A stretch of DNA of 64,000 nt from the NCBI RefSeq assembly GCF_000154825.1, contig NZ_DS560019.1, forward strand, positions 124,001 to 188,000, given 5' to 3'. Source of the stretch: Anaerofustis stercorihominis DSM 17244. GTDB taxonomy: Bacteria > Bacillota > Clostridia > Eubacteriales > Anaerofustaceae. Positions within the stretch are counted from its first letter, which is position 1; each line of letters begins with the position of its first letter. Positions 42,369 through 51,407 of the stretch are shown in pieces. Below the pieces are notes generated by a model that was given only the letters and a program-made list of their open reading frames with translations, made no database searches and had not been told where the DNA came from. Made by a program: the position numbers and the translations under genes.

Positions 42369-43277
42369 TTATTCCCCATATAATATCTTTATCGGTCTTA
42401 TTAAAATACCTTCTTCGTCTGTCTTTTTCCCAAGCCCTATGAATTTATCTTCAAGATATAATCTCACTGTAGTCCCGGGTTTTATATCATCGGTGGGAGT
42501 TATGAGATTTTTCTTTATAAGACCATTCCCGTTAAGAAGTATTTTACCGCTTGATGGATTTACGTCCACCCTATGTATATCCGTAAGGAAGTAATCGTCA
42601 CGCTTTATCACTTCATCCACTCTGCCCGATTTTACTTTGTCTTCAAGATTTGATAATGTAATGCTGTCCTCGATGTTAAGCACCCCGTTTTTCGTCCTGA
42701 CCAAGCTATTCATGACGGCAGAAGTACCGAGTGATACGCCTATATCGTGTATAAGGCTTCTTATATAAGTCCCTTTTGAGCATGAGACCTTTATTTTTGC
42801 ACTGTAAGGAAGGTTTGTTTCTATGATTTCTATACTGTCTATACAGACTTCTCTTGAAGGTATTTCTACTTCCTCCCCTTTGAGTGCGTATTTATATAAA
42901 GGTTTTCCTTTTACTTTTATTGCAGAATAAATGGGCGGGGTCTGAGTTATATCCCCCACAAAACGATTTATGACTTTTTTAAAATCTTTCTTGGTAAAAT
43001 CGGGTATGGGCACATCTTTCATATCCGTCCATATATCGTAGCTGTCAGAGTCTTTGCCGAACTTTATACCGGCTATATACTCTTTATCAAAGCTTGTTAT
43101 ATAGCTTGAAAGCTTAGTGCTCCTGCCTACCAAAACACCCATCACACCTTCCGCCATAGGGTCTAATGTACCGCTATGTCCGACTTTCTTTGTACCCAGT
43201 ATTTTTCTTACTTTAAAGCACACATCGTGGCTTGTCATGTCCTGTTCTTTATTTATGCAAATTACGCCGTTTAACAT
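42369..43277 (-). CDS. truB: tRNA pseudouridine(55) synthase
   Basis: Modifies U55 in the T-loop of tRNAs. 302 residues. N-terminal INKEQDMTSHDV and the catalytic aspartate motif VGHSGTLDPMAEGVM are visible, as is the PUA-like C-terminal part. The nrnA stop directly abuts its start (0 bp gap), so translation is coupled. Confidence 0.96.
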   Translation of the reverse strand: MLNGVICINKEQDMTSHDVCFKVRKILGTKKVGHSGTLDPMAEGVMGVLVGRSTKLSSYITSFDKEYIAGIKFGKDSDSYDIWTDMKDVPIPDFTKKDFKKVINRFVGDITQTPPIYSAIKVKGKPLYKYALKGEEVEIPSREVCIDSIEIIETNLPYSAKIKVSCSKGTYIRSLIHDIGVSLGTSAVMNSLVRTKNGVLNIEDSITLSNLEDKVKSGRVDEVIKRDDYFLTDIHRVDVNPSSGKILLNGNGLIKKNLITPTDDIKPGTTVRLYLEDKFIGLGKKTDEEGILIRPIKILYGE

Positions 43278-44219
43278 TTAAACCTCTAAATCAATATCTT
43301 TTATGATAGTCAAAATCTCATTTTTGCTTCCTTTGAAGGTAAAGCCCGCAGCCTTTTTATGTCCGCCGCCTCCGTAGTGATGAGCGATATTCGACACGTC
43401 AACTTCCGATCCTCCGCTTCTAAGGGAAACTTTGAAGCTCTCATCATCTATCCTCTTAACCAACGCAGCGACTTTACAGCCTTTGATATATCTTATGGCG
43501 TCTATGAGCCCTTCGGTATCCGTTTCACCATTGATGTTCTCATCATCAAGCACCATAACAAGGATTTGATTTTCCTTGAAAGCGTAAATGCTCTCCAAAG
43601 ATTTTTTCCTTACAAATAAGCTGGTGATATCTTTGAGCTTCACCATTTCGCTTAATTTACCCTGCTCAACGCCGCATTTCAAAAGCTTAGCTCCTATTAT
43701 GTGAGTGGCGGGAGTAGTGTTTGAATAAGAAAAACTTCCGGTGTCCGTAGATATGGCAACGTATAACAGGCTTGCGATATACTTAGGTATTGTACCGAGT
43801 ATTGCAGAGCTTATCATAAATATAAGTTCTCCGGTAGCGGAAGCCTTTTCGCTTACCATGTTTATATCTCCGTAACGGCTGTTTGTAACGTGGTGGTCGA
43901 TAACGATCATATCCCCGCAGAGGTTTTTTAGGTTCCCTCCGAAAAGATAATCCTCGCTGGAACAGTCGAGGCACAAACAAACGTCATATCCCGTCTTTAG
44001 ATCATCGAGAGAAGTTATATCACTCTCTTTTATCAAATCTTCGAGATTTACGGGGATAGGTGTTTGAGCATACAGATCCACCTCTTTGCCAATAAGTTCC
44101 AATGTCCTTTTAAGAGCAACAGAAGAACCCAGAGCATCACCGTCCGGGTTTTCATGTGTTATTATCAAAAAAGAATTATAGCTTTCAAGTTTTTTTATAA
44201 ATTTATCTATCATATTCAT
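43278..44219 (-). CDS. nrnA: DHH/DHHA1 oligoribonuclease and pAp phosphatase NrnA
   Basis: Degrades nanoRNAs and 3'-phosphoadenosine-5'-phosphate. 313 residues. DHH motifs are THENPDGDALGSS, CLDCSS and VIDHHVTN. The DHHA1 C-terminus ends with the substrate-binding HYGGGGHKKAAG. It overlaps the end of rbfA by 17 bp. This position between rbfA and truB is common in Clostridia. Confidence 0.95.
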   Translation of the reverse strand: MNMIDKFIKKLESYNSFLIITHENPDGDALGSSVALKRTLELIGKEVDLYAQTPIPVNLEDLIKESDITSLDDLKTGYDVCLCLDCSSEDYLFGGNLKNLCGDMIVIDHHVTNSRYGDINMVSEKASATGELIFMISSAILGTIPKYIASLLYVAISTDTGSFSYSNTTPATHIIGAKLLKCGVEQGKLSEMVKLKDITSLFVRKKSLESIYAFKENQILVMVLDDENINGETDTEGLIDAIRYIKGCKVAALVKRIDDESFKVSLRSGGSEVDVSNIAHHYGGGGHKKAAGFTFKGSKNEILTIIKDIDLEV

Positions 44220-44568
44220 CGTCTTTAATGTCTAAACCGGCTAAAACTTCGTCAATATGCATTGCATAATCCAAAGAATTATCCAATTCAAAGATGAGTT
44301 CGGGAGTATTCCTAGTATTCAAAACTTTGGCTATGGATTTACGAAGAAATCCTTTAGCTTTATCCAAAACTCCTATAATCTCCTCTTTCTTATTATTTTC
44401 GCCCATTACGCTTACATATACCTTGGCGTATTTCAAATCGGGAGTGGCTTTTACTCTCACTACGCTTATTATGGCTTCCTTAAGCCTTGGGTCATTGAGT
44501 TCAAGCTCTATCAAAAGCGACAGTTCGTTCTTGATAAGCTCGTTTACTCTTTCAATCCTGTATCCCAT
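44203..44568 (-). CDS. rbfA: ribosome-binding factor A
   Basis: Small KH-fold protein for 30S maturation, 121 residues. It starts MGYRIERVNELIKNELSLL and includes DPRLKEAIISVVRVKATPDLKYAKVYVS in overlapping parts, the family pattern. It follows infB after 5 bp. Its stop lies inside the nrnA start region. Confidence 0.96.
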   Translation of the reverse strand: MGYRIERVNELIKNELSLLIELELNDPRLKEAIISVVRVKATPDLKYAKVYVSVMGENNKKEEIIGVLDKAKGFLRKSIAKVLNTRNTPELIFELDNSLDYAMHIDEVLAGLDIKDDEYDR

Positions 44569-44573
44569 TTAAA

Positions 44574-47033
44574 TTACTCTCTTTCAATTTCTTCCATTTT
44601 GAAAGTTTCGAAAGTATCTCCGACTTTGATGTCATTGAAGTTTTCGACACCGATACCGCATTCGTATCCCGCCTGAACTTCTTTTGCGTCATCTTTAAAT
44701 CTTTTAAGAGATGCTATTTCACTTTCAAATATGACTACACCGTCTCTTATGACTCTTATCTTGTCATTACGGTTTATCGTACCGTCGGTGACGTATGAAC
44801 CCGCAACAAGACCGATGTTCGGAACTTTGAACGTTTCTCTTACTTCCGCATTGCCGACTACGACTTCTTTGAATTCAGGGTCTAATAAACCTTTAAGGGC
44901 TTTTTCGATTTCTTCCATTACATGGTAGATTACGTTATAGCTTCTTATTTCAACTTCTTCTTTCATAGCCATGGCTTTCGCATTGGCGTCAGGTCTTACG
45001 TTGAAAGCGATTATCAGTGCATTGGAAGCCGCCGCCAAGGCAACGTCACTTTCCGCTATCGCACCTACTCCGCCGTGGATAACGCTTACTCTTACGCCTT
45101 CGTCATTGTCGTTTAGTTTTTCCAGTGACTGAGAAAGAGCTTCAAGAGAACCTCTAACGTCGGCTTTTACGATAAGTTTAAGTTCTTTTAATTCGCCTTC
45201 GCTTATTTGATTGAATAAATCATCCAAGCTTACGGGACCGCTCTTCTTAAGAGCGTTTTCTTTCATTATCGCTTTTCTTCTCTCTGCGTATTTTCTTCCG
45301 TCTCTTTCGTTTTCAGCTACGAAGAATTTTTCTCCGGCACCGGGAACTTCGTTGAAACCTAAGATTTCTATGGCAGTGGAAGGACCGGCAACTTTTACTT
45401 TGTTACCTTTATCGTCCATCATCGCTCTTACCTTACCGAAAACGTCGTTGCAGACAACTATGTCGCCGTCGTGAAGTACGCCTGATTTAACGAGAAGTGT
45501 AGCTACAGTACCCTTTTGTTTGTCGAGTCTTGCTTCGATAACGGTACCGATTGCTTTCTTTGTAGGGTGAGCCTTCAAGTCTTCTACTTCCGCAACCAAA
45601 AGTATCATTTCAAGAAGTTCTTCGATACCCTCTCTTTTCTTTGCGGAAATATTTACGCATATAGTATCCCCTCCCCAGTCTTCGCTGACTAAGCCGTACT
45701 CTGTAAGTTCCTGTTTTACTTTATCGGGATTTGCTCCCGGTTTATCTATTTTGTTTACCGCAACTATTATAGGCACCCCTGCGTCTTTTGCATGGTTTAT
45801 GGCTTCTACGGTCTGAGGCATTACGCCGTCGTCCGCTGCTACCACAAGCACCGCTATATCCGTAACGGAAGCACCTCTGGAACGCATAGCCGTAAAAGCT
45901 TCATGTCCCGGTGTATCGATAAAAGTTATCTTTTCGTCTTTTATCATGATAGTATAAGCACCGATATGCTGAGTGATACCGCCGGCTTCTCCGCTTATAA
46001 CGTTCGTGTGTCTTATGGCGTCAAGAAGCGAAGTCTTACCGTGGTCAACGTGACCCATAACCGTGATGATAGGAGGTCTTTTAACCAATTCGTCTTCATT
46101 TTGATAATGTGTATCGAATAGATCGTCCATTGCTTGATTTTCGTCTTCAAGCTCACAGGTAACGCCGAATTCTTCGCATACTATGGAAGCGGTATCGAAA
46201 TCTATAGACTGATTTACGGCAGCCATTACTCCGTAGCCCATAAGTACTTTTATCACTTCCGTAGGAGCTTTATTTAGTTTGGCGGCAAGTTCGCCTACCG
46301 TTACTCCTTCCATGATAGTGATTTCCGTTACTTGTGAATTTTCTAATTGTCTTTCTTCTCTTTCCTGCTTGTTCTTTTTCTTGTAAGTAGCTTTATTTTT
46401 CTTAGACCTCTTTGAGTTATCGATAAACTTAGGAACTACTTCCTTCTTATTATCCTTTTTATTTTTGTTTTTATTCTTTTTCTTGTTGTTATTTTGAGGT
46501 CTTTCGCTTTTATTTGGTGTTTTATTATCCGGTTTTTTCTTTTGGAATTTTTCACCTTTTACATTGGAATCAGACTCTTCTTTTGCGTCGTAGTTATAAT
46601 GTTTGTTTCCCGCATTCGGTTTTTTCTTTGCAGGTTTCTTATCTTTATCGTAAATGACCACTACGCCCGGCTCGTCATTTCCTTTGTTTTCTTTTGGTTT
46701 TACCTGTTTATTTTCGACTTTTTTAGCTTCTTGTTTAAGAGGCTTTCTTTCGGTTATAATTTCGGGTTTTTTATCATTAGGTTTATTTTTTGTCTGCTGT
46801 TCTTTAGGCTGTTTTTTCGGTTGTTCTTTTTTAGGTCCTTCTTTTTTGGAAGGGTTTTTATCATTCAAACTATTTAGATAAGCTTCTTTGTTGAAGTTGT
46901 TTCTAAAATATTTTTCCTGCTGTGCGGTCACTGCGCTCATATGGTTTTTAACGGGTATCCCCATACCCTTCATTATTTCAGCAAATTCTTTGCTTTGAAA
47001 ACCATATTCTTTGGCCATATCATAAACTCTCAT
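44574..47033 (-). CDS. infB: translation initiation factor IF-2
   Basis: 819-residue GTPase that brings initiator tRNA to the 30S subunit. The N-terminal IF2_N domain is [21 protein letters not shown] long Lys/Asn-rich linker follows (about 55-225), then a second IF2_N motif ([16 protein letters not shown]) and the G domain with [20 protein letters not shown] and NKID. Domains II-IV end the protein. It begins 1 bp after ylxR. Confidence 0.98.
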   Translation of the reverse strand: MRVYDMAKEYGFQSKEFAEIMKGMGIPVKNHMSAVTAQQEKYFRNNFNKEAYLNSLNDKNPSKKEGPKKEQPKKQPKEQQTKNKPNDKKPEIITERKPLKQEAKKVENKQVKPKENKGNDEPGVVVIYDKDKKPAKKKPNAGNKHYNYDAKEESDSNVKGEKFQKKKPDNKTPNKSERPQNNNKKKNKNKNKKDNKKEVVPKFIDNSKRSKKNKATYKKKNKQEREERQLENSQVTEITIMEGVTVGELAAKLNKAPTEVIKVLMGYGVMAAVNQSIDFDTASIVCEEFGVTCELEDENQAMDDLFDTHYQNEDELVKRPPIITVMGHVDHGKTSLLDAIRHTNVISGEAGGITQHIGAYTIMIKDEKITFIDTPGHEAFTAMRSRGASVTDIAVLVVAADDGVMPQTVEAINHAKDAGVPIIVAVNKIDKPGANPDKVKQELTEYGLVSEDWGGDTICVNISAKKREGIEELLEMILLVAEVEDLKAHPTKKAIGTVIEARLDKQKGTVATLLVKSGVLHDGDIVVCNDVFGKVRAMMDDKGNKVKVAGPSTAIEILGFNEVPGAGEKFFVAENERDGRKYAERRKAIMKENALKKSGPVSLDDLFNQISEGELKELKLIVKADVRGSLEALSQSLEKLNDNDEGVRVSVIHGGVGAIAESDVALAAASNALIIAFNVRPDANAKAMAMKEEVEIRSYNVIYHVMEEIEKALKGLLDPEFKEVVVGNAEVRETFKVPNIGLVAGSYVTDGTINRNDKIRVIRDGVVIFESEIASLKRFKDDAKEVQAGYECGIGVENFNDIKVGDTFETFKMEEIERE

Positions 47034-47034
47034 C

Positions 47035-47319
47035 CTAATTCAAAACCTCCTCTTTCAAATATTTTTTTATGTCTTCTTTGACGTTTTCCATATCTTCTTT
47101 TTTTACATTCACGTTTAGGATATTATTTATCATCTTAACGTTTCCCAAAGCTTCAATGCATTTGTCACTACCGCAAATATAGGCTCCTCTGCCGTTTGCC
47201 TTTCCGGTTTTGTCAAAAAAGACCGTCTGATTTTCTTTATCTCTTACTATTCTGATAAGCTTTCTCTTTTCTTTTTTTTCTCTGCATACTATGCAGGTCC
47301 TAAGCGGTGTCTTTTTCAT
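47035..47319 (-). CDS. YlxR family RNA-binding protein (RnpM)
   Basis: 94 residues. The YlxR motif [19 protein letters not shown] and [16 protein letters not shown] are present, carrying the paired cysteines. In B. subtilis YlxR/RnpM binds RNase P RNA and modulates its activity. It lies between nusA and infB, the conserved place. The L7Ae-like ylxQ that often follows is missing here. Confidence 0.94.
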   Translation of the reverse strand: MKKTPLRTCIVCREKKEKRKLIRIVRDKENQTVFFDKTGKANGRGAYICGSDKCIEALGNVKMINNILNVNVKKEDMENVKEDIKKYLKEEVLN

Positions 47320-47337
47320 ATTACCACCCCTTTTAGT

Positions 47338-48522
47338 TTATTCTTCTGTTTCTATAATATCGTCGATGACTTCTATGTCATCCTTGATTTCTTCCTGTAC
47401 ACTGCTCTTGCTTTTGATATCTATCTTCCAGCCGGTAAGTCTTGCCGCAAGTCTTACGTTTTGTCCATCTTTACCTATGGCAAGGGAAAGCTGTGAATCA
47501 TCAACGACTACCGCAGCGGAATTTTTCCCGTCTTCCTCTTCTGTTTGAAGTATGTCTACTCTCAAAACATCGGCGGGAGCAAGGGCATTCTTGATATATT
47601 CCACAGGATCTTCGCTATATTTAATTATATCTATCTTTTCGTCTCCTATTTCGTTGAGTACGTTTTGTATCCTAAATCCTTTAGGACCTATACATGTACC
47701 CACAGGGTCGATTTGGTCGTCTGCCGTATAAACAGCCATCTTGCTTCTGCTTCCGGCTTCTCTTGAAATAGATTTGATTTCAACTATACCGTCCGAGATT
47801 TCCGCAACCTCTTCTTCAAAAAGTCTCCTTATAAGACCGGGATGTGTCCTCGATAAAATGATTTGAGGTCCTTTCGGAGTAAGGATTACGTCGGAAACAT
47901 AAACCTTGAGTCTCATTCCCGGATGATAATGTTCGCTTCTTACCTGATTTTGGCTGTTCATTATACCTTCGGCTTTTCCAAGGTCGATATGGATTATCCT
48001 GTTTTGTTCTTTTATCGGTTCACCGTGAACCATTTTTCTCATTTCTTTATATTCTTCCCTTTGAATAACGCCCGTAACCATTTCATCTTTCTTCTTCATG
48101 AAAGTGTTGCTTATTATATTTCTTTCAGATTCTTTTAATTTTTGAATGATAAGCTGTTTGGCGTTTTGAGTAGCTATCCTTCCGAAACCTTTAGGGTCGA
48201 TATGAGTTACCATGCTCGCACCCAGTACGGCACTCTTATCGAGAACCAATGCTTCGTGAAGAGATATTTCTCTGTCCTCGTCTTCGACTTCCTCCACTAT
48301 TTGTTTTGAGTAGAAAGCATCTATCGCTCCCGATACTCTGTTGATGTTTACAACCAAATCCACGTTTGTCCTGGTATCTTTTTTATATGCGGCCACAAGT
48401 GCCTGCTCCACCGCAACTATTATCTCTTCTTTGTCGATACCTTTTGTTTTATTAATCTCATCTAATGCTTCGATAAAATCTTTAAAAGAATTATCTTCTG
48501 CTTGTTTTTTCTTTCTTGCCAT
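47338..48522 (-). CDS. nusA: transcription termination/antitermination factor NusA
   Basis: 394 residues, the short Gram-positive form without the C-terminal acidic repeats. An N-terminal RNAP-binding domain is followed by S1 (about 135-200) and two KH domains, with VGTCIGPKGFRIQNV and LSLAIGKDGQNVRLAARLTGW in parts. NusA promotes pausing and terminator folding, which is relevant to the hairpin in this operon's leader. Confidence 0.97.
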   Translation of the reverse strand: MARKKKQAEDNSFKDFIEALDEINKTKGIDKEEIIVAVEQALVAAYKKDTRTNVDLVVNINRVSGAIDAFYSKQIVEEVEDEDREISLHEALVLDKSAVLGASMVTHIDPKGFGRIATQNAKQLIIQKLKESERNIISNTFMKKKDEMVTGVIQREEYKEMRKMVHGEPIKEQNRIIHIDLGKAEGIMNSQNQVRSEHYHPGMRLKVYVSDVILTPKGPQIILSRTHPGLIRRLFEEEVAEISDGIVEIKSISREAGSRSKMAVYTADDQIDPVGTCIGPKGFRIQNVLNEIGDEKIDIIKYSEDPVEYIKNALAPADVLRVDILQTEEEDGKNSAAVVVDDSQLSLAIGKDGQNVRLAARLTGWKIDIKSKSSVQEEIKDDIEVIDDIIETEE

Positions 48523-48539
48523 TTTTCCCTTTCTCCTAC

Positions 48540-49001
48540 TTAAAATTTAAAATCAAAACTTAGGTTTACTTTACTTATATCTTTATGAGGAATAACCAAA
48601 TGTTCACCATCAAGGTCGATTAACACATTCTCATTTTCATAGCCCTCTAAAATCCCCGTAAATTGTTTTTTGCCGTTCAAAGGTTTATAAAGCTTCACAT
48701 CAACTTTACTGCCCTTGAATTTAATAAAGTCTTTTTCTTTCTTTATTACTCTGTTTACTCCCGGTGAAGATACTTCTAAAATATATTCTTCTTCTATGAA
48801 GTCCTCTTCATCCAGTAAATCGGAAAGGAGCCTGTTGACCGTACTTATTTCATCCAAACTCACCTTACCCTCTATCCTCTCAATATAAAGCCTCAAGACT
48901 TTATTGTTTCCTTCTTTTTTAAACTCGATATCTATAAGTTCACATCCGTTATCCTTTAAAATATCTTCGCTCAAAGCTTCTACTCTATCAATTACTTTCA
49001 A
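48540..49001 (-). CDS. rimP: ribosome maturation factor RimP
   Basis: Needed for 30S assembly. The TTG at 49001 is chosen as start: AGGAGG lies 7 bp upstream, and it gives 153 residues, the normal length, beginning KVIDRVEALSEDIL. The frame open to 49058 would run through the leader hairpin. Family motifs are CELIDIEFKKEG and EYILEVSSPGVNRVI. First gene of the nusA-infB operon. Confidence 0.93.
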   Translation of the reverse strand: MKVIDRVEALSEDILKDNGCELIDIEFKKEGNNKVLRLYIERIEGKVSLDEISTVNRLLSDLLDEEDFIEEEYILEVSSPGVNRVIKKEKDFIKFKGSKVDVKLYKPLNGKKQFTGILEGYENENVLIDLDGEHLVIPHKDISKVNLSFDFKF

Positions 49002-49033
49002 AAAAGGTCCTCCTGATTTCAACAATATAAAAC

Positions 49034-49059
49034 GATGAGTGGACTTTTGCCCACTCATC
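49034..49059 (-). promoter_or_regulatory. hairpin at the 5' end of the rimP-nusA-infB mRNA
   Basis: GATGAGTGG/CCACTCATC is a perfect 9-bp stem with an 8-nt loop, followed on the minus strand by GTTTTATATT. The predicted transcription start is about 5 bp before it. It may be a weak attenuator, a NusA target, or a 5' stabilising hairpin. Confidence 0.6.
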
Positions 49060-49070
49060 TAACCTAAATC

Positions 49071-49099
49071 ATTATACACCCATAATTTAGAAAATGCAA
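49071..49099 (-). promoter_or_regulatory. promoter of the rimP-nusA-infB operon
   Basis: On the minus strand TTGCAT (49094-49099), 17-bp spacer, TATAAT (49071-49076), close to consensus. Confidence 0.8.
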
Positions 49100-49183
49100 T
49101 AAAATTCACTTATTTTCTTAAATATACCCGATTTTATCAATTAAAAAAGAGTTTATTTATTCTTAATAATAAGTAAATATAAA

Positions 49184-49208
49184 AAAGGACACCATATAGG
49201 TGTCCTTT
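49184..49208 (-). terminator. terminator of the Ig-like surface gene
   Basis: AAAGGACACC/GGTGTCCTTT perfect 10-bp stem with a 5-nt loop, followed by TTTATATT on the minus strand. Confidence 0.85.
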
Positions 49209-49212
49209 AAAT

Positions 49213-50198
49213 TTAGAATTTATATCTTACCCACAATTTATCAAAATTTTTCTTAAAGTAATAATTACTGAAAGATGTCATTCCCTTTGGAGCATAAAAA
49301 ACGGCGTACATTTCTTTATTCACACCATTATATATTTCAAAATTACTTCTGTAATGTTCACTATCCATAGGCTGAGTTTCAATGTCACTGATAGTAGAAC
49401 TGCATGAACTGTTATATAAATCCATAAAATTGATTATATCATACCCCGTCAAAGGATATGAATCAAATCCGCTTATTGCTTTTACGTCATAAGTAAAGAA
49501 CACGGGAGTCGTACCTGCTGGAACCTCATTATAGCTTTCATCCCATTCGTTCATGGCTTTGAGTTTGTTTATTACTTCGTCGCCTTTTACCACGCTTTTA
49601 AGCCTAAAGTAAAACTTACCTTCAAAAGCATCGACGGTTATCCCCTTTGTAGGGTCTGCAGGGTTTGTCCTGCTTCCCACAGGATCTATTACGCTTACCT
49701 TACAGCTGTATGATTTATCCTTTATTTTAGCGGTGATAGTAGCGCTTCCCACTCTTTTTGCGGTTATGACACCTTTGCTCGTAACGGTGGCAACGGAAGT
49801 CTTGCTGCTTTTGAAAGATACTTTCCTCTTTGTACCGCTGAGTTTGAGAGTATATTTGCTTGCAAGGTTCATTGTCCTCTTTGTGGCATTAAGTTTAGGA
49901 GCTTCAACATTTACTTTGCATTTAAGCTTCTTCTTACCGATTTTTGCATATATGTACGCCGCACCTTTTTTCTTTGCGGTTACCTTGCCTTTTTGTTTAC
50001 CACAGCAACGCTTTTCTTGCTTGTAGACCATTTAGCCTTTTTCTTCGTACCTTTTACTTTAAGCTGATAAGTCTTGCCTGCGGTAACGTATACGCTTTTT
50101 GCGGATAATTTCGGCGTTGCGGCACTTACGTTCGCCAAAGGCATTATACTGAACATAAGAAGAGCTGCCAAAACCACGCTTACCAATTTCTTTTTCAT
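49213..50198 (-). pseudogene. Ig-like (Big_2) surface protein gene with a one-base frameshift
   Basis: The first part (from 50198) encodes a signal peptide (KKKLVSVVLAALLMFSIMPL) and half a Big_2 domain ending KWSTSKKSVAVVNKK, then stops at 49980. The second frame continues the same domain as KGKVTAKKKGAAYIYAKI, then another Big_2 unit and a C-terminal domain of about 180 residues that I do not recognise. One extra A in the A5 tract (49990-49994) would join them into about 328 residues. This is inactivation, homopolymer phase variation or a sequencing error. GGGGGA precedes the ATG. Confidence 0.8.
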
Positions 50199-50322
50199 AT
50201 ATTTCCCCCTGTTTTTATTTATATTTAATATTATAGCATAAAATCTTACTTTATTGATACTTTTTAATGGATAGTTCGTAAATGATCCTATTTAAAATAA
50301 AGATATTTCAATAAATATTTTT

Positions 50323-50736
50323 TCATATCACCAAGGAAATAGTTCCGATAACTATCATCATGAGTCCAATAAAAGCCTTTAAAGAAAGCTTCTCCTTCAA
50401 TACTAAACATGAGAATATCACAGTTACGACTATGCTCAGTTTATCTATGGGAACTACCACACTCGCTTCACCGAGCTTCAAAGCAGCATAATAAAAAAGC
50501 CATGAAAACCCCGTGGTTACTCCCGAAAGACATATATAAACATTGTCTTTTTTAGGTACATTTTTTAATCCTTTTATTTCCCCGGTGTAAGTTATAAATA
50601 CAAAAGCCATTATAAGTACTATAACGGTCCTTATAGCCGTACCTAAATTAGAATTTATATCACTTATACCGACTTTTGCAAGTATTGAAGTAAGAGACGC
50701 AAACACAGCGGAAGAAAGAGCATATATGAACCATTT
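50323..50736 (-). CDS. half-size EamA/DMT transporter, start codon unresolved
   Basis: Five-helix single-EamA-domain protein of about 137 residues. Comparison with the upstream paralogue shows that coding resemblance begins at KWFIYALSSAVFASLTSILA (codon TGG at 50731-50733). Where the paralogue has ATG-TGG, this gene has AAA-TGG, and no ATG, GTG or TTG lies in frame before the GTG at 50706. That GTG would remove part of helix 1. The gene is either damaged at its start or uses an unusual one. The upstream stop lies 8 bp away, so coupling is possible. Confidence 0.65.
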   Translation of the reverse strand, partial: KWFIYALSSAVFASLTSILAKVGISDINSNLGTAIRTVIVLIMAFVFITYTGEIKGLKNVPKKDNVYICLSGVTTGFSWLFYYAALKLGEASVVVPIDKLSIVVTVIFSCLVLKEKLSLKAFIGLMMIVIGTISLVI

Positions 50737-50744
50737 GGAATGTG

Positions 50745-51284
50745 TTATCTTTTCTTCTGTTTTGCTTCCGTAATTTTATTTGATACATCATTTGATATAT
50801 CAAAGTTTTCCTCATTTACGGCAATCTTTCCCGGTCTTTTTTCTTTTACCCTAATATCCGTTTCTTCTTTATTTTCTATCATCAAAAACATCCCAAACCC
50901 GATAAATACCAAAGTAAAAAGCTTTATAAAATCAAAACTTTCCCCCAAAAATACCAATGCAAATATCATAGTTAAAATGATACTGCTTTTATCTATGGGA
51001 ACGACTTTATTTACTTCTCCCGCCTCAAGAGCTTTAAAATAAAATATCCATGACAATCCCGTAGCCAAGCCCGACAAAACAAGGAAAAACAAATCTTTCA
51101 AACTAACGTTATTTATTTCTTCGATACCGCCGAAAGCAAATACTATCCCCCATGAAAAAATAAGGATTATCACCGTTCGGATTGCCGTTGCGACATTAGA
51201 AGACGTGTGCTTGATACCTATTTTTGCAAAAATGGCAGTGATTCCGGCAAATATCGATGATAAAAACGCATATAATATCCACAT
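50745..51284 (-). CDS. half-size EamA/DMT transporter
   Basis: 179 residues: five helices of one EamA domain (MWILYAFLSSIFAGITAIFA to FIGFGMFLMI), then a charged tail of about 45 residues ending KQKKR. Short features such as GLSWIFYFKALEAGEVNKVVP mark the single-domain EamA subgroup. Such half-size proteins work as dimers; the adjacent paralogue suggests a heterodimer. Substrate unknown. Confidence 0.82.
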   Translation of the reverse strand: MWILYAFLSSIFAGITAIFAKIGIKHTSSNVATAIRTVIILIFSWGIVFAFGGIEEINNVSLKDLFFLVLSGLATGLSWIFYFKALEAGEVNKVVPIDKSSIILTMIFALVFLGESFDFIKLFTLVFIGFGMFLMIENKEETDIRVKEKRPGKIAVNEENFDISNDVSNKITEAKQKKR

Positions 51285-51407
51285 ATCAAATACCTCTTTA
51301 TCATTATATTATACTATTAATATCTCCCTAAAGTAAAAATTAAAAAATATTTTCTTTTATATCTTTATTTACTTCATTTCATAATGTTTTGTTTTTGAAG
51401 ATAAATC

